In this document: piece after piece, positions 1 through 5,934 of the stretch | Layout of the letters: the number at the start of each line of letters is the position of its first letter | How positions within the stretch are numbered: position 1 is the stretch's first letter | Assembly (NCBI GenBank): GCA_963205465.1 | Contig: CAUJKG010000165.1 | Location: 1 to 5,934, forward strand | Length of the DNA stretch: 5,934 nt | Direction: 5' to 3' | Source of the DNA: Pseudomonadota bacterium | GTDB taxonomy: Bacteria; Pseudomonadota; Alphaproteobacteria; Rhizobiales; Xanthobacteraceae | Notes under the pieces: model-generated | Databases searched by the model: none | What the model saw: the letters and a program-made list of their open reading frames with translations, nothing else | What the model was told of the DNA's origin: nothing | Translations under genes and position numbers: made by a program

Positions 1-78
1 AACCGCGGTACTGTGATCACCTGCGTATTTCCGTTAGTGCCTCCGGACACAAAAAACAGCCCAGCCAGCCCAGCATGA
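1..78 (+). CDS. Probable sensor histidine kinase, C-terminal end only (partial)
   Basis: Frame 1 is open from the window edge to a TGA at 76-78, giving 25 residues. The stretch GRGTVITCVFP cannot be fully seen, but its visible part RGTVITCVFP (residues 2-11) fits the end of a GHKL histidine kinase ATPase domain, where a G-x-GT motif is followed by a hydrophobic strand ending in Pro. After it comes a short Ser/Pro/Ala-rich tail (about residues 13-25). The stop overlaps the next start as ATGA, as expected for a real gene in the same operon. From memory, a PAS-type sensor kinase often precedes tsaE in Hyphomicrobiales. The identification rests on about ten residues and context only; the sensor domain, partner regulator and signal cannot be seen. 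It could be another protein, or chance open frame in an intergenic region. Confidence 0.6.
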   Translation, partial: NRGTVITCVFPLVPPDTKNSPASPA

Positions 79-1679
79 GCGCGCCGCACAAAACCTGGGA
101 AACCGTACTTTCGAGCGAAACCGCAACCCGCGATCTGGCGCGCGATATCGCCTTCGCGATCCGTGCCGGCGATGTCGTCGCGATCGGGGGCGAACTCGGC
201 ACTGGCAAATCCGCGCTGGCCCGGGCCATCATCCGCACGCTGGCGGGCGACGACGAACTCGAAGTGCCGAGCCCGACCTTCACGCTGATGCAGCTTTACG
301 AACTGCCGCGTTTCCCGGTCGTGCATGCGGACCTCTATCGCGTGAATACGCTCGCCGAACTTGCCGAACTCGGCTGGGACGAAGCCTCGGTCGATGCGGC
401 CGTGCTTGTGGAATGGCCTGAACGCGCGGGGCCGCTGCTGCAGGCCGAACGGCTCGAGGTTCATCTCTCGCTTGCGCCCGACCTCGGCCCCACCCACCGG
501 CGGATTGCCCTTACCGGATTCGGAAGCTGGAGCGAGCGGCTGGCGCGGATCCGCGCCGAACATACCGTGCTGGAATCTGCGGGCTTCACCAATGCGCGCA
601 GGGTTCATATCCAGGGCGACGCCTCGTCCCGAAGCTATGAGCGGCTCTATCTCGGCACCGAGACGGCAATCCTGATGAAGTCGCCGATCAGCAAGGACGG
701 GCCGGCGATCCGTAACGGGCGGACCTATGGCGAGATCGCGAAGCTCGCGCAGGACGTAAAGCCGTTCATCGCGCTGTCGCGGGGTTTGCGCACGCGCGGC
801 TTCTCGGCGCCGGAAATCTATGCCGCCGATCTGAGCAACGGCTTGCTCATTCTCGAAGACCTCGGGGTCGAAGGCGTCGTCAGCGATCCGCCGGAGCCGA
901 TCGAGGAACGCTACGCAGCTGCAATCGATGTGCTCGCTGCGCTCCACAAGCAGGAGCTGCCAAACCGGCTGCCGGTTGCGCCGCGGATCGAATACGAGAT
1001 TCCGCGCTACGACCTCGATGCGCTTCTGATCGAAGCCGACCTTCTGATCGACTGGTACATTCCGCATTGCAAGCCGGGCACGCAGATCGACGCCGCTACG
1101 CGCGAAAACTTTCGCGCGCTCTGGCGTGAGGCGCTGCTCGATCCTTTGAGTCAGACACCGACCTGGGTGCTGCGCGACTATCATTCGCCCAACCTGATGT
1201 GGCTCCCCGAACGCGAAGACATCAAGCGGATCGGAATCCTCGATTTCCAGGATGCGCTAATCGGGCCTCGTGCTTATGACGTCGCGTCACTCCTGATGGA
1301 TGCGCGCGTCACGGTAAACGAAGAAATGGAAATGCGGCTGCTCGCCCGCTATGCCGCCGGCATGTTCGCGGCCGACCCCTCGTTCGATCCGGCACGCTTC
1401 GCCACACAATACGTGGCGATGGGCGCGCAGCGGGCGACGAAAATTCTCGGCATTTTCGCGCGGCTCAACCAGCGCGACGGCAAACCGCAATACCTCGCGC
1501 ACATGCCGCGAGTCTGGACCTACCTCACGCGCGCGCTCGAACATCCTTCGCTTGCCGCGATCAAGGAATGGTACGCCGCCAACGTACCGCCGCCGCCCAA
1601 TCTGACGCCGCCCGTTCCTTCCGACGAAGAGGCGCTGCTGGAATTGCTCGAAGCACAGATCGCCAAGGCTTCGCTTTGA
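75..1679 (+). CDS. tsaE: TsaE-AmgK fusion: t6A-synthesis ATPase joined to an anomeric sugar kinase (bifunctional)
   Basis: 534 residues, two domains. Residues about 10-150 are TsaE, the ATPase that supports TsaB/TsaD in making threonylcarbamoyl-adenosine at tRNA position 37. Visible are Walker A GELGTGKS (39-46), PSPTF (65-69), HADLYR (84-89) and VEWPERA (112-118). Residues about 155-500 are an aminoglycoside-phosphotransferase-fold kinase of the AmgK type: GDASSRSYERL (181-191), Lys202 in ILMKSP, ILEDLG (259-264), catalytic-loop RDYHSPN with Asp368 and Asn373, and metal-binding LDFQDA with Asp390. AmgK phosphorylates N-acetylmuramic acid (and GlcNAc) at C1 for cell-wall recycling; the adjacent murU supports that substrate. 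Both active sites look intact. The domains meet almost without a linker, and a Pro-rich stretch (505-515) plus an acidic helix (517-532) end the protein. ATG at 75 overlaps the upstream stop, and no Shine-Dalgarno is visible. Likely cytoplasmic. Kinase substrate is inferred, not seen. Confidence 0.93.
   Translation: MSAPHKTWETVLSSETATRDLARDIAFAIRAGDVVAIGGELGTGKSALARAIIRTLAGDDELEVPSPTFTLMQLYELPRFPVVHADLYRVNTLAELAELGWDEASVDAAVLVEWPERAGPLLQAERLEVHLSLAPDLGPTHRRIALTGFGSWSERLARIRAEHTVLESAGFTNARRVHIQGDASSRSYERLYLGTETAILMKSPISKDGPAIRNGRTYGEIAKLAQDVKPFIALSRGLRTRGFSAPEIYAADLSNGLLILEDLGVEGVVSDPPEPIEERYAAAIDVLAALHKQELPNRLPVAPRIEYEIPRYDLDALLIEADLLIDWYIPHCKPGTQIDAATRENFRALWREALLDPLSQTPTWVLRDYHSPNLMWLPEREDIKRIGILDFQDALIGPRAYDVASLLMDARVTVNEEMEMRLLARYAAGMFAADPSFDPARFATQYVAMGAQRATKILGIFARLNQRDGKPQYLAHMPRVWTYLTRALEHPSLAAIKEWYAANVPPPPNLTPPVPSDEEALLELLEAQIAKASL
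1665..1668 (+). promoter_or_regulatory. Ribosome binding site for murU (AAGG)
   Basis: AAGG lies inside the last codons of the fusion gene, 7 bases before the TTG at 1676. It supports the TTG over the downstream in-frame ATG at 1703, which has no comparable purine-rich site close by. The match is short, so it is suggestive only. Confidence 0.45.
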
Positions 1680-2401
1680 GCAATCCGGGCATCGATACCG
1701 CGATGGTGCTCGCGGCGGGATTCGGCAAGCGCATGCTGCCGCTGACCCGATCCATTCCCAAGCCCATGGTGAAGGTCGACGGACAAACTTTGATCGACCG
1801 CGTGCTCGACCGCATCGCGCAGGCTGGAATCACGTGCGCAATCGTCAACGCCCATTACTGCGGCGACGTGCTGATCGAACATCTTTCCACCCGCAAAACG
1901 CCGCGCATCGAAATTTCCGACGAACGCGACGCGTTGCTCGATACCGGCGGCGGGGTCGTGCGCGCCTTGCCCAAGCTCGGCGGCAAGCCCTTTCTGCTCG
2001 TCAATTCCGACACGATCTGGATCGAAGGCGCCTCGCCCAATCTGCCGCGACTGATCGAACACTATGACGCGCGGCGCATGGATGCGCTGCTTCTCCTCGC
2101 ATCCACGGCGGGCGCGGTGGGCTATGGCGGTCCGGGCGATTTCACCATGGATTCGGAGGGACTGCTCAAGCGCCGGGACGAGCGCGAAGTCGCGCCCTTC
2201 ATCTATGCGGGAGCGGCCGTGCTGCACCCGCGGCTGTTCGAAGGCGCGCCGCAAGGGCCCTTCTCGCTGGTGCGTTCCTTCGCAAAGGCCGAAGCAGCGG
2301 GAACGCTGTTCGGGCTCAGGCTCGACGGAACCTGGATGCATGTGGGGACGCCGGAAGCGATCCCCGAGGCAGAGGATGCGATTCGCAGAAGCAGCGAGTA
2401 A
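1676..2401 (+). CDS. murU: MurU-type sugar-1-phosphate nucleotidyltransferase (N-acetylmuramate-1-P uridylyltransferase)
   Basis: 241 residues from TTG, a usual length for this single-domain family. MurU converts MurNAc-1-phosphate and UTP to UDP-MurNAc, letting recycled wall sugar re-enter peptidoglycan synthesis without the fosfomycin-sensitive MurA step. Seen: nucleotide-binding LAAGFGKRMLPLT (12-24) followed by PKPMVKV (28-34), a GGG turn at 91-93, metal-binding NSD with Asp112, YAGAA (177-181) and VGTPE (223-227). The frame is open further upstream, but those extra codons lie inside the fusion gene and encode no family sequence. TTG at 1676 overlaps the previous stop (TTGA), has AAGG 7 bases before it, and leaves the usual short lead before the first strand. 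ATG at 1703 would begin directly at the motif (232 residues). Direct adjacency to an AmgK domain argues for MurU over a mannose-1-P guanylyltransferase or HddC-like enzyme, but specificity cannot be read from motifs. Confidence 0.88.
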   Translation: MSNPGIDTAMVLAAGFGKRMLPLTRSIPKPMVKVDGQTLIDRVLDRIAQAGITCAIVNAHYCGDVLIEHLSTRKTPRIEISDERDALLDTGGGVVRALPKLGGKPFLLVNSDTIWIEGASPNLPRLIEHYDARRMDALLLLASTAGAVGYGGPGDFTMDSEGLLKRRDEREVAPFIYAGAAVLHPRLFEGAPQGPFSLVRSFAKAEAAGTLFGLRLDGTWMHVGTPEAIPEAEDAIRRSSE

Positions 2402-2413
2402 TCTCGCCGTCCG

Positions 2414-5400
2414 ATGAGCGCTTCTACCCCCCGCGTTTTTACCATTCCGCCGACTGCGCCGTTTTTGCGCGCACTTGCGCGCGGCATTCTGGACGGCAAG
2501 GTGATCGTCGGCTTCACCCCGCGCGAAAATCCGGAACTCCTGGCAGACCTCACGATCTACCTGCCGACGCGGCGCGCGGCCCGCGCATTGGCCGGAATTT
2601 TTCTGGAGGAGACCGCTTCACGTGCGCTGCTCCTGCCGCGCATCGTGCCGCTCGGCGACGTCGATGAAGATGCTTTCGCGTTCGAGGCCGATGATCTCGC
2701 GCCCCTTCCCCCGGCCATCGCCGCGAGCGAGCGCAGGCTTGCGCTTGCAACCCTGGTGCAGGGCTTTGCCGCGAAAGAATTTCCGCTGCTATCCGCCTCT
2801 CCCGGAAACGCCATCGCGCTTGCGGACGAGCTTGCGCATCTGATCGACGATTTCATCACCGCGGATCTTCCCTTCGGCGCTGTTGCGGGCGCAGTCGAAG
2901 GCGAGCTGGACCGCTATTGGGAGCGCTCGCGCGATTTTCTGAAAATCGTCAGCGACCATTGGGACGCGTATCTTGCCGGGATCGGCAAGATCGATGCTGC
3001 GAAACGCCGCGACCTGCTCCTTGCCCGCGAAGCCGAGCGGCTCGCGAAAGGAAGCGGGGGACCGGTGATCGCAGCAGGCTCGACCGGTACCGTGCCGAAA
3101 GTCGCAGCGTTGCTGGCCGTCATCGCGAAGCGCAAGAACGGCGCAGTCGTGCTGCCGGGCCTCGATCAATTGCTGCCGAAAGACGCCTTCGCACTGATCG
3201 GTGCGGAGCGCGAGCCGATGCCGGGGCACCCGCAATTCGGGTTGAAGCGGTTGATCGAACGCATCGGGATTGCGCGCGAAGCGGTCGAACCGCTTGCGGA
3301 GCCTTCGAGCCCCGCGCGCGAGGCGCTGCTTTCGCGCGCCTTCGAACCTTATGTCGGCGGCGCGATGCAGGAGCCGGTGGCGCCCGGCGCGCTCGACGGC
3401 ATCACGCTCATCGAAGCGCAGGACGCGCGCGAGGAGGCGCTCGCGATCGCGATCGCGCTTCGCGAATCTCTGCACAATGGAACGAGTGCGGCACTGATTA
3501 CGCCGGATCGGGCGCTGGCGCGGCGCGTCTGCGCGGAGCTCTCGCGCTGGAACATCGCGATCGACGATTCCGCGGGTCTGCCGCTTGCCGACAGCGAGGC
3601 CGGACGCCTTGCCCGCCTGCTTGCGGAAGCGGCCAGCAGCGACGCGGCACCTTCGGTACTGCTTGCGCTCTTGCGCCATCCTTATCTGCGCCATCGCTTT
3701 GCCGCGGAAGACGTGGCGCTGCTGGAAATCTGCGCGTTGCGCGGATTGCGTCCGGCCGGCGGCGCGAAAAATCTCTCCTACATCATCGAAGCCGCGCGCG
3801 GCGTGGATTTTCACTATCGGGATTTGCGGGCGGGTATCGAAGACGCGAACTGGGATCGCGCGAAAGCAACGGCCGCCTCGCTCGAAGCGCTGCTTTCGCC
3901 TTTGCTCGCGGTTCGTGAAGGTACACGCAATTTCCTCGATCTCGTGCAAGCCCATCGCGCGGTGGTACTTGCAGCACTCGCAGACGACGCGCCGGAAGAA
4001 TGCGAGGCGCTGATCGAAGCGCTCGATGCCTTATGCGAAAGCGGCAATGCCGCGCCGACGATGCAGCTTTCCGACTACGCTGGTGCTTTCGCGGCGCTCA
4101 TTCGCGAATCCACGCTGCGTCCCCCGCAGGAGGAAGATGCCCGGATCCGCATCCTCGGGCCGCTCGAAGCGCGCATGATCAATGCGGAGCGCGTCGTGCT
4201 CGGCGGCCTGTGCGAGGGCGTGTGGCCGCCGGAGGCCCATGTCGATTCCTGGCTCAACCGCCCGATGCGAAAAAACCTGAAACTCGATTTACCCGAACGG
4301 CGGATCGGACTGTCCGCGCACGACTTCGTGCAGGCCGCGGGGGCTACCGAAATCTTTCTGGTCCGCGCGCGCAAGCAAAGTGGTGTCGAAACCATCGCTT
4401 CGCGCTTTCTGCAACGGCTCGAAGCCGTTTCCGATCTCAAGGCGTGGCAACAGGCCAAAGCGAGCGGAGAACGCTATCTCCATTTCGCGCGAAGTCTCGA
4501 AGATGCGCCGGAAGCCGAAGCCCTGCTGCCGCCGATGCCGAAGCCCCCGGCGAGCGCGCGGCCACGGCGCTTCAGCATGAGCGACATGCGCGACCTCACG
4601 CGCGACCCCTATTCCATCTTCGCCCGGAAAATCCTGCGCCTGAACGCGCTCGACGGCATCGACGAGGAGCCCGGCGCAGCCGAGCGCGGCACGCTCCTGC
4701 ACGAAATCGTCTCGGAGTTCACGAAACGCCATCCCGGCGCTATTCCCCCGCACGCGCTCGACGACATGATCGAGATCGCGAGGCGCGCCTTCGCGCCGAT
4801 GCAGAGCTATCCTGCCGCATTCGCGATCTGGTGGCCGCGTTTCGAACGCGCGGCGAAATGGTTCGTCGAAATGGAGCGCGAACGGCGGCATGCCATCGAG
4901 GCCATTCACTCCGAAGTCAGCGGGGCGCTGGAAATCGGCGACGGCAAGGATCGCTTCACGTTGACCGCGCGCGCCGACCGGATCGAGGTCAACAAAGACG
5001 GCTCCATCGCGGTGCTCGACTTCAAGACCGGCAGGCCGCCGACCTATAAGGAAGCGATTCTCGGTTTCGAGCCGCAGCTGTTGCTGGAAGCAGCGATCGT
5101 GCTGGCCGGAGGTTTTCCGGGAATCGCGGGAACGCGCCTCTCCGAAACCGGCGCGATCAAAATTTCCGGCGGGCGGCCACCGGGCGACTTCAAGCCTTTC
5201 GAACTGTCGAACCGCACGGACTTCAAAGCCGTGGCCGAGCCGCGCGGCATCGCAGGCGACGATCATCTCGAAATCGCCGCGCAACGCGCGCTCGACGGCG
5301 CGGCGCGTTTGCTTCAGCAATATGCCGATCCTGCGACGCCCTATCCTTTCGCGCCGCGCGTGCAGCAGCAAAAAGACTACAACGACTACAAACATCTCGC

Positions 5401-5434
5401 CCGCTACAAGGAATGGTCGGAGGGCGGCGAGTGA
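2414..5434 (+). CDS. addB: AddB, double-strand break repair subunit, alphaproteobacterial type
   Basis: 1006 residues, about normal for alphaproteobacterial AddB. With AddA it forms the helicase-nuclease that resects DNA double-strand ends up to a Chi-like site and prepares a 3' tail for RecA. The N-terminal part is a degenerate helicase: the opening VFTIPPTAPFL has no Walker A, followed by IYLPTRRAAR (48-57) and LPRIVPLGD (from 74). Conserved middle blocks are ILGPLEAR (580-587), GGLCEGVWPP (597-606) and, just after, LPERRIGLSAHDF. The C-terminal RecB-family nuclease starts near 715; its likely active-site residues are His763 (GTLLHE), Asp855 (RADRIE), Asp869 and Lys871 (LDFKTG), and Gln888 (EPQLLLEA). 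No cysteine occurs from residue 720 to the end, so the iron-sulfur clasp of Bacillus-type AddB is absent. The start is 12 bases after murU with no clear Shine-Dalgarno. The stop overlaps addA as GTGA, fitting equimolar synthesis of partners. Confidence 0.95.
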   Translation: MSASTPRVFTIPPTAPFLRALARGILDGKVIVGFTPRENPELLADLTIYLPTRRAARALAGIFLEETASRALLLPRIVPLGDVDEDAFAFEADDLAPLPPAIAASERRLALATLVQGFAAKEFPLLSASPGNAIALADELAHLIDDFITADLPFGAVAGAVEGELDRYWERSRDFLKIVSDHWDAYLAGIGKIDAAKRRDLLLAREAERLAKGSGGPVIAAGSTGTVPKVAALLAVIAKRKNGAVVLPGLDQLLPKDAFALIGAEREPMPGHPQFGLKRLIERIGIAREAVEPLAEPSSPAREALLSRAFEPYVGGAMQEPVAPGALDGITLIEAQDAREEALAIAIALRESLHNGTSAALITPDRALARRVCAELSRWNIAIDDSAGLPLADSEAGRLARLLAEAASSDAAPSVLLALLRHPYLRHRFAAEDVALLEICALRGLRPAGGAKNLSYIIEAARGVDFHYRDLRAGIEDANWDRAKATAASLEALLSPLLAVREGTRNFLDLVQAHRAVVLAALADDAPEECEALIEALDALCESGNAAPTMQLSDYAGAFAALIRESTLRPPQEEDARIRILGPLEARMINAERVVLGGLCEGVWPPEAHVDSWLNRPMRKNLKLDLPERRIGLSAHDFVQAAGATEIFLVRARKQSGVETIASRFLQRLEAVSDLKAWQQAKASGERYLHFARSLEDAPEAEALLPPMPKPPASARPRRFSMSDMRDLTRDPYSIFARKILRLNALDGIDEEPGAAERGTLLHEIVSEFTKRHPGAIPPHALDDMIEIARRAFAPMQSYPAAFAIWWPRFERAAKWFVEMERERRHAIEAIHSEVSGALEIGDGKDRFTLTARADRIEVNKDGSIAVLDFKTGRPPTYKEAILGFEPQLLLEAAIVLAGGFPGIAGTRLSETGAIKISGGRPPGDFKPFELSNRTDFKAVAEPRGIAGDDHLEIAAQRALDGAARLLQQYADPATPYPFAPRVQQQKDYNDYKHLARYKEWSEGGE
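5419..5424 (+). promoter_or_regulatory. Ribosome binding site for addA (GGAGGG)
   Basis: GGAGGG sits inside the last codons of addB, 6 bases before the GTG at 5431. It is the strongest Shine-Dalgarno match of any gene start in the window and decides the GTG start over the in-frame ATG at 5449. Confidence 0.75.
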
Positions 5435-5934
5435 ACGAAACTTCCGGCATGAAAATAACGCCGCAGGCCGAAGCCTCCGATCCGCAGGTTTCCGCCTGGG
5501 TTTCCGCCAATGCCGGCTCCGGCAAGACCACCGTGCTCGTGCGCCGCGTGATCCGGCTTCTGCTCGAAGGCGTGCCGCCGGGCCGCATCCTCTGCCTCAC
5601 TTATACCAAGGCAGCCGCGGCGCACATGGCGAACAAGGTGCTGAAGGAACTTTCCGCCTGGGTCCGACTCGACGACGAAGCGCTTGACCGCGCGATCGCA
5701 ACCATCGAAGCGCGGACGCCGGATGCGGCGCGACGCGCTCGCGCGCGCAGGCTCTTTGCCGCTGCGTTGGAGACGCCGGGCGGCCTGAAAGTGCAGACGA
5801 TCCATGCTTTCTGCGACCGCGTGCTGCATATGTTTCCGGTCGAAGCGGAAGTGCCGGCAGGCTTCGAAGTGCTCGATGAAGCGGGCGAGCGCGATCTGAT
5901 CGAGCAGGCCCGCACCGAAACCTTGCTCGAAGCC
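5431..5934 (+). CDS. addA: AddA helicase-nuclease subunit, N-terminal 168 residues (partial, cut by window end)
   Basis: The frame from GTG at 5431 is open to the last base. AddA is the motor subunit (superfamily 1A, UvrD/RecB-like 3'-5' helicase) with its own C-terminal nuclease; full alphaproteobacterial AddA proteins are about 1100-1200 residues, so roughly one seventh is present. Seen in order: a Q-motif-like Gln12 before the ASDP-like segment, SAWVSANAGSGKTT with Walker A Lys32, motif Ia LCLTYTKAAAAHMANKV (about 55-71), and the motif around VQTIHAFCDRVL (about 122-133), a hallmark of RecB/AddA proteins. No defect is seen. The 4-base overlap with addB and a good GGAGGG site support the GTG; the ATG at 5449 would remove six residues and no motif. 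Helicase motifs II-VI and the nuclease lie outside the window. From memory, trxA often follows in this order. Confidence 0.95.
   Translation, partial: MNETSGMKITPQAEASDPQVSAWVSANAGSGKTTVLVRRVIRLLLEGVPPGRILCLTYTKAAAAHMANKVLKELSAWVRLDDEALDRAIATIEARTPDAARRARARRLFAAALETPGGLKVQTIHAFCDRVLHMFPVEAEVPAGFEVLDEAGERDLIEQARTETLLEA

Noticed and set aside
13..20. Palindrome GTGATCAC as a possible operator
   Set aside because: It lies within the probable coding end of the upstream gene, and no promoter elements accompany it; an 8-base palindrome alone is weak.
57..74. CAGCCCAGC-type direct repeat before tsaE as a regulatory repeat
   Set aside because: Short and explained as Ser-Pro-Ala codons at the end of the upstream protein; noted only because it leaves no ribosome site.
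567..590. Possible internal GTG start that would make the kinase domain separately
   Set aside because: No Shine-Dalgarno-like sequence precedes it, and the frame is continuous from a good TsaE domain.
1520..2341. 273-codon minus-strand frame across the end of the fusion gene and murU
   Set aside because: Antisense shadow of two motif-supported genes; no domain or ribosome site seen.
3443..3456. Two overlapping GCGATCGC octamers (another at 5692-5699), the HIP1 sequence of cyanobacteria
   Set aside because: They encode Ala-Ile repeats in AddB with common GC-rich codons; three copies in nearly 6 kb of such DNA needs no special explanation.
2917..3918. Long plus-strand frame (333 codons) overlapping addB, with another of 349 codons at 4000-5049
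   Set aside because: Very Arg-rich low-complexity translations inside addB in another frame, with no motifs; addB itself has continuous family homology here.
2789..3955. A 388-codon open frame on the minus strand inside addB, and a similar 368-codon one at 4289-5395
   Set aside because: Both are antisense to a well-supported gene, are rich in Arg/Ala with no recognisable motif, and are expected shadows in GC-rich DNA.

Overview
The window looks like a piece of an alphaproteobacterial chromosome, most likely of the order Hyphomicrobiales (Rhizobiales). The DNA is GC-rich, with third codon positions mostly G or C. The AddA and AddB proteins have the alphaproteobacterial form, and the gene order is one I recall from that group (from memory, not searched). 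Everything supportable lies on the + strand in one tightly packed, co-directional run with almost no intergenic DNA and no mobile elements, RNA genes or CRISPR.

Layout: (1) bases 1-78, the last 25 codons of an upstream gene whose ending resembles the C-terminus of a sensor histidine kinase ATPase domain; (2) bases 75-1679, a two-domain protein with an N-terminal TsaE ATPase (tRNA t6A synthesis) fused to a C-terminal AmgK-type aminoglycoside-phosphotransferase-fold sugar kinase; (3) bases 1676-2401, a MurU-type nucleotidyltransferase started at TTG; (4) bases 2414-5434, AddB, the nuclease-bearing, non-motor subunit of the AddAB double-strand-break repair enzyme; (5) bases 5431-5934, the first 168 codons of AddA, the helicase-nuclease subunit, cut by the window end.

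Three of the four junctions are 4-base stop/start overlaps (ATGA, TTGA, GTGA) and the fourth is a 12-base gap. This points to one transcript with translational coupling. No promoter or terminator is visible, so the transcript should start before and end after the window.

Functionally the run joins tRNA modification (TsaE), peptidoglycan sugar recycling (AmgK makes MurNAc-1-phosphate, MurU makes UDP-MurNAc) and recombinational DNA repair (AddAB), behind a probable signalling kinase. Each part is a known family. I do not see a clearly new system. The most notable points are the TsaE-kinase fusion, its proline-rich tail, and an AddB with neither Walker A nor iron-sulfur cysteines.
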